A stretch of DNA of 64,000 nt from Prorocentrum cordatum. Taxonomy: Eukaryota; Sar; Dinophyceae; Prorocentrales; Prorocentraceae. The position numbers were made by a program, and so were the translations under genes. Positions 9,835 to 20,600 of the stretch are shown here, one piece after another; positions within the stretch are counted from its first letter, which is position 1, and each line of letters opens with the position of its first letter. Where the stretch lies: contig CAUYUJ010020756.1 in assembly GCA_963575745.1 (NCBI GenBank), positions 47,501 through 111,500 on the forward strand. The letters run 5' to 3'. Under the pieces are notes generated by a model. It was not told where the DNA came from. It searched no databases and was given only the letters and a program-made list of their open reading frames with translations.

Positions 9835-10195
9835 GGACACGGGGCTCCCATGGGGCTCCCGCCTGAGACTTCGTCGCAATTCACTTGCAGACGAGGCTCC
9901 CGCCTGAGATTTCCCCATGTTTGAGTACAGGATCCCGATGACCCGCTCGGATGAAAAACATGAGGTGCGGGACCCATAGGGAGGGAGTTCCCGCCTGAGA
10001 CTCCTTCGAAATTCACTCACAAACGAGGCTCCCGCCTGAGACTTCGGAGCCCCCAAATGAGGATAGTTACGGGATTCCGATGACCCGCTCGGATAAAAAA
10101 CGTGAGGTGCGGGACCCATAGGCAGGGGGCTCCCGCCTGAGACTTCCTCGCAATTGCGTCACAGACGAGGCTCCCGCCTGATACTTCCTCAAGTG
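9835..10195 (+). repeat. 41-bp tandem repeat array of the family C tail
   Basis: Units begin GGCTCCCGCCTGAGACTTCC and continue TCGCAATTCACT..CAGACGA; complete units measure 41 bp. A higher-order block of about 130-150 bp, containing GATGACCCGCTCGGAT and GTGCGGGACCCATAG, is repeated twice (about 9930 and 10070). It is the same unit, on the same strand, as the tails at 8240 and 9320, and inverted at 62160-62690. Confidence 0.8.
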
Positions 10196-10290
10196 TGGGT
10201 GTGAGTGATTGAGTGGGTGAGTGAATGAGTGAGTGACTAAAGATGATGATGCTGATGATGATGCTGATGATGATGATGCTGATGCTGATA
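10196..10290 (-). repeat. (GAGT)n and (GAT)n microsatellite, 3' flank of LINE fragment
   Basis: GAGTGAGTGGGTGAG-like repeats followed by GATGATGATGCTGATGATG. The latter directly abuts the end of the LINE fragment and, on its coding strand, reads as a (CAT)n tail. Confidence 0.8.
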
Positions 10291-11342
10291 TCAGGCTCCA
10301 TAGGGGGACCCGGGTCTCGGGGTCAATGCCTCTCTGATGGCTAGCTTGCGCTTGGCTATCGCTCGGGCCCTCGCTCGCATCAAAGCTTCCACCCTGATCG
10401 GATTGGTGGCCACAGGGGTCTGAGAGCGAACGGCATGACAAGTAGTGAGTAGGAGGTCATGCATCAGAGCGGCACCGTGCAGGGCTCTACTAGAAGACAG
10501 CTGAGGTCTCAGAAGCAGTCTATCTATAGCATTCCACTCGTTGAAATCTGGCGGCAGAGACGGGATGATAGCGGACAGCAGTGGCAGCAGCGCAGGACAC
10601 TGAAAATAATGTAGAATGTTGGTCGGAGTCGGAGGCTCCGCACCCCATTACGCAACACCTATGCCCAGATCGCAAACGGGCCGACGTGGGCCAGGCATTG
10701 CACACCGATTTTAAAAGGGAGGAGGCAATGAAGGGGGCTAGTTTGGTAGCGGCAAGGAAAATGGCTCGAAACAAAACATCTGCATGGCTCCTAGGGGCCT
10801 CACTCCAGAACCTGCGAACCCTCGGGTACAATTCGACAGAGATGGACGGACGACCCATTTGATTGGCAATCTCGAGCGTGACTTTTCTCTGCTCATCATT
10901 TGTGTATTGATCCACTTGTGGGCAAATCGGCGTAGCTTCGGTCCAGTTAGTAATCAGTGAAATGCACATCGAGGCATGGAGCCAAGATCGGTGTCGAACG
11001 ACCGCCAGGCGCTCGACATCTTCATAATCAAGAAAGTGTAGCCGAGCCTTCACTCTCTCGAACGCCGAACTCTGCAGGGCAACTCGAAACAGAAATGCTT
11101 TGTTGGGCTCCACAGGGAACCCGAGACCTAGGGAGTTCTGAAGGACGGAGGTGGAGATGGCGTGCCACGGACCCAGGGGCAACCTTTGGAGAGTACACTT
11201 TTCAGCACGAATTACCTCCGGCCTCGCTGGCAGCACCTGCATCAGGTACGTCAGCACCGAGAAGGCCAGCGAGTTGTAGGCATAGATATTCAGGCCTAAA
11301 CCGACCTTCAAGGTTTTTATGTGCCCGATCCTGGGGATGAAC
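10291..11342 (-). pseudogene. 5'-truncated LINE, C-terminal part of ORF2
   Basis: Only the post-RT region remains. A frame entering from the microsatellite near 11342 reads RIGHIKTLKVGLGLNIYAYN, LAFSVLTYLMQVLPARPEV and PLGPWHAI, then a zinc-finger-like CCVMGCGASDSDQHS..C cluster, as in the C-terminal tails of many LINEs. The frame stops at 10520, but a shift near 10550 restores a protein-like reading (PDFNEWNAIDRLLLRPQLSS, then VEALMRARARAIAKRKLAI) to a TGA at 10291-10293. There is no endonuclease or RT core, as expected for a 5'-truncated insertion. Confidence 0.7.
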
Positions 11343-11500
11343 TTGATGATGATGGTGATGATGCTGCTGCTGATGATGATGTTGATGATGACGTGTGTGA
11401 GTGAGTGGGTGGGTAGATCGGTGAGTGAGTGGGTGAGCGCGTGAGTGAGTGATGATGATGGTGACGAATGTGTGGGTGAGTGAGCGCGGGAAGGGAGAAG
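11343..11500 (-). repeat. (GAT)n and (GAGT)n microsatellite, 5' flank of LINE fragment
   Basis: GATGATGGTGATGATGCTGC, then GTGAGTGAGTGGGTGGG, then GATGATGATGG. The same two motifs flank the other side of the LINE fragment (10196-10290), consistent with insertion into one microsatellite. Confidence 0.8.
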
Positions 11501-11739
11501 AGAAGAGGGGGCGGGAGGTGACTGCGCGGAAGTGTGCGGAGAAAACAAAAACGACTCGAGAAGGTCTGTGGAACCAGACCCCCTCGTGGTGTGATCAAAA
11601 TGACGATGGAGGGCTTGGGATAATTTTCGTTCTCTGGGGGGCCCTTGCCATACTCTGGGGCCGTCAAGCGACGGGTCGGGCTAAGAACCCAGTATCAGAC
11701 CTCGGCCGGGGCTCGGGATGAACCCCTCTCTCCCTTGAG

Positions 11740-11850
11740 AGGGCGCGCGGAGCGCGCCAGGGAGCGGCGCAGCAAGCGCCACCAAGGGGCAGCCAACGCC
11801 AACCCAAGAGATCCGCGCGGGCCTCCGGACATTTACGTTGATGCTGTTTT
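11740..11850. mobile_element. Foldback MITE family A, copy 2 (right half only)
   Basis: Retains the central GCGCGCCAGGGA block and the right arm ATCCGCGCGGGCCTCCGGAC followed by ATTTACGTTGATG. No matching left arm is visible, so it is probably truncated. Confidence 0.5.
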
Positions 11851-14049
11851 GTCGGCGGCGAGCGAGGGGGAGAAGTGAGAAGGAGAAGGCCTTCTCAGAG
11901 GGCGGCGAGGCTTCTCAGAAGGCCTCCAGCCTTCTGACAGCTTTTCTGTCTTCGGGGGAGGCTGAGAAAACTTCTCAGACGGCCGGTGGACATCAGAGCC
12001 TTCTGAGACGGCCCTCCCCTTCTCATTCCCCCCGGGCACGCCGCCGATTTTGTTTATTCCACCATCGTCACGAGGTTCCGACAAAGGTCGCCCAGGTTGC
12101 GGGCCACCAGAGTGTCGCTCGAAGAAGCCCTCCCAAGACGGTCTCACAAGCTCCAGTGCGCCATGGGCACCCCACAAGCCAGACCGCTCCCACACGGCCT
12201 AAGGCTGGCACAAAGCGGCCCAGAAACTCCCCCAGGACGGCCCAACGACCTTGCAAGGAAGCCCCAACCCAGACCTCAGACGTCGTCACTTTGTCACATT
12301 GAGCACCCCCGAAAATCTGACCCCCTTCCTTGGGGCCGGCTTGTCATCCTGAATTGTTGTTTAACGGCCCACGGGCCGGTTGAGGGCCCCTAAAAGGCTG
12401 AAGGCTGTCAAAAACCTTCCGTCCTGATTGTTCACGACGCGGGGGGGTCGGGGGAGATGTCCCCAACGGCCCGAGACCACCGTCTCCCCAACGGCCCCAC
12501 CAGCCAGCCGCGTGCGCTTCCCCAAGCGCGGTTGCGGATACGCGCGGCTATGTAAGTGGATTAGAAAGCAACTCCTGGGAGGGCTTCGTAAACACGATTA
12601 AAAGCTTAAGCCCGCTTCAAGAACCATTGAACCAGATTAGCCTGGACCAAGCCCAATACTAAGCGGGATTGCAGGCCAAGCGCCGACGCCGAATTCAACC
12701 TCCCAGGAATTGCATCCTAAACTGGATGAGCCTCAGCGGCAGCGTTTGATACGATTCATGACCGCTCCATGTCAAACGGCGGGCTGCTGCGCGCCCAAGT
12801 GGGCGCATTTGCGGATCGGCGGAGTGCTGCCAAACTGCTCACGGAGGGGGACACGGAACAGTCCCTGCACTACTTAGGCGCAACGAAAGCTTCCTTGGAA
12901 ACATGGGAGACCTCCAGACAACCCAGACAGGATGCCCGGGCGGCCCCATGGCCCGAAGATGCTCCCACGACGGCCTCAGGCGGGCACGAAGATGACCGCA
13001 GCGTCGAAATGGCCTGGAGGCGAATCCAATATGGCCCAAGATGTGAGCGATGCCCTGGAGACCAGGCGCGGTGGCCCCAGAGCGACCGAGGTGGCCGGAG
13101 CACTCCCAGAGTGCACAAGCATGATCTGAAGATAACCTGGAGATGATTTCAAGATGACCTCAAGACAACCCGAACACGTCATACATTGGCGGGATTGGGT
13201 CCCTCCGCGGGATTTATCCGGACCCTATTCTTTATGGGTGGGATGTATGGTTGGCTGGTCTAAAACTATACAATTTCAAAGAGGGAATTACTTGCCACGG
13301 TTCCCGCCGAGACCACGCAAAAGGGCTATCTTGCTCGGCTTCTAGGGGGGGAGGGGGGTTCAACACATCCTTACCCTGAACCCTGTCGGGGCCGTTGCCA
13401 AGAGGGGCGCAGCGTAGGCGAGCACACAATGCCATCGGGCCCAACTCCGAAAATTCAAGGCACTTTCGGAGCGGCGATGTATGGGGCATTGAGTTTGCTC
13501 CGCACGATGAGGCTACAATTGTGCCTGAATCTTCCCTTTGAGTGAACATGAACACTCAGTAGATCAGTGATGGTGCCAGGCTCAAACTCTGCTCCCTAAG
13601 AGCCAGCGGTCACGCAGCCGCACAAACCAAATGGAACCTTCCTGATAACTGTCGTGTTCCACGAACAGCAGCCGCAACACGAGCCTAACGGTGGGGCATA
13701 TCGTGGACCCTGCCCTTTGTCCCTCCTGATTCCCCCTTCCCCTCCACAACGTAAGCGCCGACGTGCCCAGCAGCTCAACTGGTGATACACCAGTGAAAGC
13801 AATGACGAGCACCAGCATGTTCATGTCAATCGGTGCAGTGCCAACTAGCTCAGAGCAAGACAGCACAGTCGCCATGGAAAGACTCCGTAGAAACGACGAC
13901 AAAGTGCAAACTGAACCATTCATTGTACTTCAAGACAACAATGACGATGGCACGGACAATCATGACGACATATGATTGGCACGAAAGAACGGGTCCTGAG
14001 AGAAATGAGTCCTGGAGACCATCTTCGAGACCCTCATTTTCCCCCCTGG
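11851..14049. other. 2.2-kb non-coding region with short degenerate repeats
   Basis: 11875-12015 holds repeated CTTCTCAGA(A/C)GGCC words, some palindromic (GAGAAGGCCTTCTC). 12090-12300 and 12900-13160 contain degenerate CCCAAGACGGCC-type words also seen at 57-60 kb. From 13180 to 14040 I see no repeat or gene. Open frames on both strands give low-complexity or unconvincing translations. Confidence 0.5.
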
Positions 14050-14218
14050 CGATAACGGGCGTGACCGGGGGGGGGAGAGGAGGGGTGAGTGGGCGGGTCA
14101 TATCATGGTTCGCACCGGCGCTGTCTGGGAATGCCTAATCATGGCTAATTCCGAAGCGGCGCTGGCGCGAATCGTGACGTGACCAGGAGGGGGGGATGGA
14201 TGGTCACGGATGTTATTG
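14050..14218. mobile_element. TIR element family D, short copy
   Basis: The left end GATAACGGGCGTGACC, a G-rich block and GGTTCGCACC are mirrored on the right by GCGAATCGTGACGTGACC, another G-rich block and GGTCACGGATGTTATT. The ends resemble those of the 1.5-kb element at 27709 (GATGACGGGCGTCATGG). About 165 bp with no coding capacity, so a MITE-like derivative is inferred. Confidence 0.55.
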
Positions 14219-14269
14219 CGAATGATTAGAAGGAGCTCTTTTCATCCAGTCTTGTTTCTACAGCCGCGG

Positions 14270-14365
14270 GGCCCATCTAGGGCCATGTGGGCCCGAAAAC
14301 GGCGAGAAACAGTAGGAACTGCTTCCCAGGACCCCTTTCCTTCATATCGAACAGTAGGACCACAA
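14270..14365 (+). repeat. Dispersed repeat H, partial copy
   Basis: CGAAAACGGCGAGAAACAGT, then TTCCCAGGACCCCTTTCCTT and CATATCGAAC, match the segment at about 15455-15510 (CGAAACGGCGAGAAAG...CTTCACGGCGAA). Confidence 0.5.
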
Positions 14366-14513
14366 CGTATACCCAAGAATCGGCGACGCGCTGGACCGGA
14401 GGTCCCGCTTTCCCGGGGTCGAAAGTCGCCCCAAATTCATCGTTTGGTTGTCCCTGGGCCTGAACATATGACCCGGAGGACGACATCGGAGAAAGACGCC
14501 CGAATTGACAAAA

Positions 14514-14813
14514 TCAGATCGTCGGGCTCTCCCCGTCCTGGCTCAGCGAGGCCACGTAACACTTCTCGCAGAGGTCGTGACTGCAGCGGGCGCAGTGGAA
14601 ACGGCCTCGCCGCGGGCTGATGCCGCTGTCGCCGCCGCTCGAGGCACGTGCACCTCGGGCCAGGGGCACTTCTGGCAGCACCCGAATCCCAGGGCGCTCT
14701 GGAACGCTCTGCGAGCCATGCCCGCCGGCAGGCACGTTCGCCTGGAGGGAACCAAACACAAACATCCCCTGGGTGATCGGATTGCGACCGGCCTCAAAGC
14801 GCACCCAAGTCAC
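14514..14813 (-). CDS. Possible exon with a C-x2-C zinc-binding motif
   Basis: A minus-strand open frame of about 99 codons ends with FHCARCSHDLCEKCYVASL. The C-x2-C..C-x2-C spacing resembles DC1/ZZ-type zinc-binding modules, but only one such unit is present and the upstream 60 residues are not convincing. An adjacent frame carries another Cys pair (FGCCQKCPWPE), so a frameshift may split the domain. No splice sites or neighbouring exons could be assigned. It may be a stray exon, a pseudogene piece or chance. Confidence 0.25.
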   Translation of the reverse strand: MTWVRFEAGRNPITQGMFVFGSLQANVPAGGHGSQSVPERPGIRVLPEVPLARGARASSGGDSGISPRRGRFHCARCSHDLCEKCYVASLSQDGESPTI

Positions 14814-15189
14814 CGAACCTCAGACTTCGAGCCGCGCGAATCGCAGGGCGCGATTCTCTTCGCATTCCCACGAGGTCACCCTGGAACCGGGCAACTTCTC
14901 GGACTGTACCGCACCGCGCGATTATCCTCGTGCACCTGCAGTAACCTGGGCGCACCCTCCCTCTTCCTCCCCCTTTCTCTGAGCCTTCGGCTCGAGCGTG
15001 GAGGCTTAGTAATTAATTACGACCGTCGCCATGCTGCGCTGCGTGGCTTGATGGCATGCGTCCCGTGTCATCCACGCCGTCAGGATTGCTGCTTCCCTCA
15101 AGGCATCATCCCCTTCGTCTTCCGCCGCCGCCTAAGAGACCGTACGTTGCACGGCCTAGTTAACAGCCCGCACCCAAGCGGCGCTCTGA

Positions 15190-15520
15190 CGACCTGAGAT
15201 CGGCGACACATCTTCGATAGATCAGCGATAGGCACCCGATTGCGAAACCAGAGGTTCCTCGGCGGGGTGGGGGGCCTGGGACCCGATTGGCGATGAATGG
15301 GCGATTGGGGGTCGATGTTCCCCCCTGTCGTTGCCCCTGCGAATGGGTCATGAGGGGATCGGGTCCTAACCACGAGGCCTCCCCCCAAGACCCGCCCTTC
15401 ACCCCGAATCGTTTCCTGACTGCCCCCAGGCCTGGCGATGGCCCCGAGAGTCCGAAACGGCGAGAAAGCTCAGCCGTTTCCCTCAGGACTCATATCCTTC
15501 ACGGCGAACCCTTGCAGATC
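15190..15520 (+). repeat. Dispersed repeat H, copy 1
   Basis: Shares an ordered set of words with 26170-26345: CGACCTG(A/G)(G/A)ATCGGCGA, TCGATAGATC, CGATAGGC(A/C)CCCGAT, GCGAAAC and GACTGGGGGTCGATG-like sequence. The distal part (15455-15510) recurs at 14290. Same orientation in all copies. Not coding. Confidence 0.65.
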
Positions 15521-15852
15521 CACACATCCAACGACGTAATTGTTGCAATTTGCCGCCCCAGAGGTCCCGACCCTTTCCCCGGGGCGGCTTCTAGCACTGG
15601 ACGTATTTTTGCCACATCAAGCTGTGCCTTGGGGATTCTTCTTCGTTGTTGAAGAAGCCGCTGGGTGCCAGATCCGGTCGCGCCAGGGTTCCCCTGGGTT
15701 CCATGGCTGTGTTTCCTTACGAGGGGGCTCCTGGGTGCTGGCATTCCGCGGGGTTCCCCTGTTTCGTCTAGTTTTGTCCTTGCAATGTCTGAAGTCAGCC
15801 TTCCTCGCCTTCCCTGGGTACCCTGGCCATTTTTTCCCTACTGATCTTGAAA

Positions 15853-16132
15853 CGATGCCAAACAATGCCACAGCGCGGCCAAACATTGCCAAACGACTCC
15901 TGGCAATGCCAAGCATCGCAAAGCAACGCAAAACAGTGCTAACACATGCAAGGCGATGCCAAGCCATGCGAAGCAATGCCAAGCAGCACCGAAAAAAACG
16001 CATCAATGCAACATTATGCCAAGCAGTGCCAAGTAATTCCAAGCAATGCCCAAAGCGAGGCCAAGCAATGCAAACAAACGCCAAGCAACGCTGGGCAATG
16101 CACCGTCAAACAATATAATACAAAACCAACCA
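15853..16132 (+). repeat. Degenerate ~10-bp repeat, GCCAAGCAAT type
   Basis: About 280 bp in which (G)CCAA(G/A)CAAT(G)-like words recur every 10-11 bp with frequent single-base variation. Translations are Asn/Ala/Lys-rich and repetitive in all frames, so no gene is called. Confidence 0.8.
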
Positions 16133-17129
16133 ATGCCGCGCAGCGTGCCAGCTGTCACCAGGGCCCTGGTCTGGATTGGTGCGGATGGGACGAGCCAGGT
16201 GGCAGCGCGGCCAACCCCTTTTATGACATGCTGACGCTACCATTGTGGATGCCATGGCCATGGACACTCTAACAGCTCTACGTTCAGCGATCCCTGCGCG
16301 TGGGCCGGGGGACTCCGACGGGGAAATCCGATGCGGGAGACCAATGGGGGAGTCCTGGGAAGAGACCTGCCGAGGAGTCGTATGGGGGAGTCGTTCGTGG
16401 GAGGATTCCCTATGGGAGATCAGATCCTCTGGGGGAATCGAATTGGAAGGGGGGGTGCAGGGGGGGGGGCCTGCGGGATGCCGGAGGCCCCAACAATGTC
16501 CAGGCGAGTTGATTGTTTCATATCGTTCATTATACCCGAAACCTTAGATGCTCATGATAAGCATTGGAACGCATACCAACAGCCCTGCTTTAAACACTAG
16601 CACGACATGCGTTGTCCATTTAAAAGCTCGTCCGCCCGAAAACACTGTCACAACATCAAACAATACATTCTGTATGGCACAATCCAAAAAACGCATATAG
16701 GCCACCCGCGGGGCGCCCCCGAGATGTCTGGGCGATGTGCTGATTTGTGTTGTTCCTTTTTCTCTCTTTGTTTATTATTTGAGTTTGTTCCTCTCTTTCT
16801 TTCTCTCTCTCTCTCTCTGGGAAAAGAAGCCGCCGCCAGCTCGCACGTGTCCTCTGTTCTCTGTCCTCAACACCCTGGGATCACAATGCTTTTTTAAAGC
16901 AGGGGCACCAAGTTTTCAAATTTCCCGGAGGTTCCCGCGCGTTCCCCGGCTGTCTCCCATGGCTTGTTCAAAAGGCATTCGAATGTGCGCACGGTGACAT
17001 AGGCACGCAGGCACCGAAAATGGCGCAACATCTGCAAGGGAGATGTTCGGCGAGCGCCAGCCCCGACGGCGCGCTGAAACCTCAAAGCGATTTCGCTACG
17101 ATGCGCAGCGAACATAACTGGTCTAAGAC
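16133..17129. other. Non-coding region with small repeats
   Basis: 16310-16450 contains variants of TGGGGGAGTC at irregular 20-30-bp spacing. 16795-16818 is a short (CT)n tract. The rest is unremarkable. It lies downstream of the minus-strand gene ending at 17130, so it may include that gene's 3' UTR. Confidence 0.5.
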
Positions 17130-17995
17130 TTATGCTGACTTCGACAGGTGCTTGAGTAACCTAAGAGCGTCCAGAAACGAAGCATGTCTGTCATTTCCAA
17201 ACGGGATATTCTTCTCCTTGGCGACGTTGGCCCTGTCGGGCCACGCGCGCCACCCGCCCTTGCTCGCGCCGGCCAATACCTTCCCTGAGAGGAAGGCCGC
17301 AGACTCGCCAGGGGCTGGGGCTGTCGGCAAACACCCAAGATCCGACTTGCCGCGCTTGGCCGCGGTCAGGGGCGTAGCTGCAGCGGGCCTCTTGCGAGCT
17401 GGAGTTCCAGGGTGCTTCGGCGCAGCCTTTGCCTTTGCCTTGACCTTCCCCTCGGGGTGGGCCTTGTCGCCGTTTGCGGCGGCCCCCTCACCTGAAGCCG
17501 CGGCGGCAGCGGCGTCGGCCATCTTCGCGCGGGCCTTCTGCGCGAGCTCCACGCGCTCCCGCCCCGCGCGCATGATCCTGTCCAGCTCGCTGAGCCCGAG
17601 GGTCGAGTCGCACGGCAAACCGAAGTCCTTCGGCTTGGCCACTCCGACGCCGAAGCCGCCGAGAGCTGCGGCAGTTGCGCTTGCCGAGCTCGCCAGCGGC
17701 GCTGCGCCAGCCGCGAGCTGCGGCGGGTGGCAAGGCGCTTGCTGCTGGAAAGTCGAAGCTGCCTCAGACTCAAGCGCGCCCGCTGCGGCGAGAGCATGCT
17801 CCGTAGGCGCAGGCAGCGCCGTGGGCGTAGGCACCGCAAGCGCAGGCAGCCCCGCGCCGACGAGGAACTGCGGGGCGCTGCCATGCCTGGCTGCGTGGCC
17901 GCCCGGTCCATTGCCGCGCCCGTGGGCCTTCGTGGCGGCCAACTACGCAGCCAACGTCGGCTCGCCCGCCCTCCGCCTAACCGGAAGTGGCGCAA
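17130..17995 (-). CDS. Gene X, last exon: Ala/Lys-rich protein with a bipartite NLS-like motif
   Basis: An open minus-strand frame of 270 codons or more ends at TAA (17130-17132). The first half is Ala/Pro-rich. It then reads LGLSELDRIMRAGRERVELA and continues with Lys/Ala-rich sequence (GKVKAKAKAAPKHPGTPA). KRPAAATPLTAAKRGK (17346-17397) resembles a nucleoplasmin-type bipartite nuclear localisation signal. The C-terminus (GGWRAWPDRANVAKEKNI...LRLLKHLSKSA) is less biased and looks like a real fold. A nuclear protein is possible; function unknown. No ATG is needed if this is an internal or terminal exon. The opposite strand is also open because of GC bias but reads poorly. Confidence 0.5.
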
Positions 17996-18988
17996 GACGA
18001 GATTTTAGACGTAGACTTGCCGAACTGGCCGCCTGTCAGCATCTGGGGGCCCATCATCATCGCCTGCTGCGGGTCGATGCAACGCGCAACTTCAGTGAAG
18101 AGAAACGCTGCCACATCCTGCATGTTGAGGCTCGATGGCTGCCCGCCTCCAGCGCGCGCAGCCTGCGCCCCCCTGAACGGGCCGCGGCCGCCAGCGTCCA
18201 TGAGCGACGGCAAGCGTGCTGGGCGGGGGCTCGAGCTCCTCGCGCGCTTGTTGACGTCCCTGCACGAAGTCAGCTTGCGTATCTGGGTAAACCTGTCGGA
18301 TGGCATTGTCACGGGCTGGTCGCCTGCATCTGGGTAGAGCGCCCGCGTCGCGATAGGCGGCAGGTCGGCAAGAATTTCTGGCCAAACCCTGATCACTGGC
18401 AGGTCCGCGCGCTGCCTGCGGTGCTTCCTCAACTCCTTCATGATCGACTGCGCGCTCTCGTGCGCGGTCACGTTCGTGATCGAGTCAGTCCAGACGGCGG
18501 TCGCCAGCGCGGCCGCGCAATCTGGCGCGGCAAGGGCAGATGGCTTGAATAAGCCGCCCATGACCAGTCGCCTCACCACGATTGCCCGAAAGGGCGAGTC
18601 CGCGAACGGAACCTCCGCGCTGGCGATGGCGACCCAGTCCGTCGGAGTCAGGTCAGTCATGCTGCTGCCCGCCTTGATGAACTTCTGGCACTCGGTGGGG
18701 CCGAGAACGGGTTCCGCCCTGAATTGGGCGCAGCCTGCCTTTGAGCGCTGCGCATCTGGTCGCCGTCTGGCCCTGGTCGAACTCGGCCCCGCACAGCTCA
18801 GTCATCAGCTCGGACACCTGGGCGGAGGAGATCGGCTGGTTGATCGCGCGCACCATCTGCGCCAGCGAGCCCGCGAGGCTGTTCTTGATCCTGCCGAATT
18901 CAGCGCCACCCCCCATCATCGCGCGCTTCTCTCGGATGACGCTGGAGCCGCCCCTGATCTCAGAGAGCGCCGTCACAGCTGACGCCAT
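17983..18988 (-). CDS. Gene X, internal coding part (two frames)
   Basis: Two overlapping protein-like frames. The upstream part reads MMGGGAEFGRIKNSLAGSLA and MVRAINQPISSAQVSELMTE. The reading then moves to another frame (RAEPVLGPTECQKFIKAGSS, then MTDLTPTDWVAIASAEVPFA) and continues with CAAALATAVWTDSITNVTAH and MKELRKHRRQRADLPVIRVW to a region beside the last exon. The composition is normal and hydrophobic residues are regularly spaced, unlike the antisense frame. The switch near 18720 is a frameshift or an unspotted short intron. I do not recognise the family. Confidence 0.45.
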
Positions 18989-19924
18989 GCCTTCAGCAAG
19001 CGATGGCGTGCGCGAGCGCCCGCGCCGTCAAGACTAAGAAAACAAAAAAACATTTAGCCAACACCTGCTGCGGAGAGAAGTGCGCATAAAGGTGGCATGC
19101 GCTTCTCAAGGCTGCACAACTCCACAGACAACCGCTCGGAACAACCTCCGTGGGTGGATGTGGTCCCGCGCGTCGACGCCCGTCCGGTCGGCGAGGATGT
19201 CTAAGTTGAGAAACCGCGGTCGACCAAGACGGACTTCGCTTTTTAATCTCAGAATCGAGGGTCGACCACCGTCGGTCGACCACCGTCTCAAATATGAGAA
19301 TTTCTTGTCGATCGCCGTCGACCACCCTTCCTCATCTTAGAAAGGGTGGTCGATCGCAATCAGCCGCCCTTCCTACTGCTGAAAATCTGGCTCGTCTCAG
19401 GCCTAACTAGCGACGGCGTTATGCCGACGCCATCACTGGTGCGCAGTTGCAGGCATGCCTCCGAACACGAGCCCCATGCGCCCTCCAGCGCAGCCCCCCC
19501 CCCCCCCCCCTTGGGCACCTGCGAAATGGATGCTCGCTCAGAGCCCGAGGGGGGCGGAGGGCGAAGAAGGGGGCGCCTCGGATGACGAGATGGAAGGGAA
19601 TGGAGGGTGCCCGGGCTACGGGGGAGGGCAGGGGGGACTTGCTCCCCCAAGAAGGGATCGGAGCCTTCGAACCATGTTTTGGGATTGCTGCCTAGGCCCT
19701 TGGGCCAGAGCTCAGACGCTTGTCCTGCCGGGGGGGGGGAAGGGGGTTGGCGATGGCGATTGCGCGCGATAATGATGAAGACGCGGTGACCTTGACGCGT
19801 GATGGACGCGGGGCGAATGGAATGATCATGGCGACGTGTGATGACTGTTTTTTGTTGTCCCACCTCTTCGCGAGCCCAACAACGCGCGGCACCTTGACGC
19901 GTCGAGTCTCTCAGCGCTCATGCT
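18989..19924 (-). other. Intron-like gap in gene X with repeat cluster
   Basis: No coding signal. 19215-19360 holds repeated GTCGACCACC words and a hairpin (CGTCGACCACCCTT at 19316 against AAGGGTGGTCGATCG at 19342). Homopolymer C and G runs occur at 19493 and 19728. Probably an intron or an intergenic gap between two genes. Confidence 0.4.
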
Positions 19925-20600
19925 GAAAAAACTCGAAAAACGGATTCAATCGCACGGCGCCCTACTGCGCTATCGCATGGCGCGCACCTCTGGTGGACCC
20001 AGATTGGGGCAGATGGGCCTCCGCCCCCGCGCGCGGGGGCGCTGCTTCCGTCGGCGCTGCAGCGGCGCTTGGACGAGTCGCGGTCATCGCCTCCAGCGCG
20101 GGCGCGCTTCGGCGGCTTCCTGAGAGCCCGGCATTTCATGCAAACCCAGAGGGCACATTCTGGAACAGAGGCCAAAACTAATATCTACGCGAACGCCCTT
20201 GCACTCGTGCGCTGGCAAGGTCACGGGAACAGTCGCGACGAGCTGGACTTCGGTCCAGGCCTTGAAGGCCTCGCTGTCAAGTTTGCCCCTGTACTTGCAC
20301 TTCTCACCGCCGGCGCGATTGAGATCTTGCCCAGTTCGGTTTGGCTGGCATGCTTTTGGATGCCCTGCAAGACTTGGGTAGCGCTGATGCGCTTGGTGTT
20401 GCAGGCGCGCAGGATAACGGGCCACTCCTGCATCTGCTGGCCCCCTTTCGCGAACTTGACGCATTCCTTGCCGCCTATCTTTGCAAGCCCAGCGCCTCTT
20501 CCAGGCGTCGTGCTCTTCGCAAGCCTGCGATATGTTCATTGTCTTCGAAGTCTCGATCAGGGGCAGCTTCGGCTCGAGAGCGCCAGCCATCCCACCGACA
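19925..20600 (-). CDS. Gene X, internal coding part (frame breaks)
   Basis: Minus-strand reading: MAGALEPKLPLIETSKTMNI, SQACEEHDAWKRR; then, after a shift, EWPVILRACNTKRISATQVL, QGIQKHASQTELGKISIAP; then another shift to KCKYRGKLDSEAFKAWTEVQ, LVATVPVTLPAHECKGVRVD; then ALWVCMKCRALRKPPKRARA. Each block is protein-like while the alternative frames are not. A candidate 3' splice site TCTTCTCCTCGCCAG lies just upstream at about 20640. The Met at about 20590 could instead be a true start, which would make this a separate gene from the 21.2-24.2 kb part. Family unknown. Confidence 0.4.

Noticed and set aside
17005-17030. GCGCCATTTTCGG on the minus strand as a spliced-leader relic
   Set aside because: Only the CCATTTT core matches, and it lies downstream of a stop codon, the wrong place.
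17020-18552. 510-codon plus-strand frame
   Set aside because: Antisense shadow of the gene X exons. The minus strand has better composition and continues protein-like to 24.2 kb.
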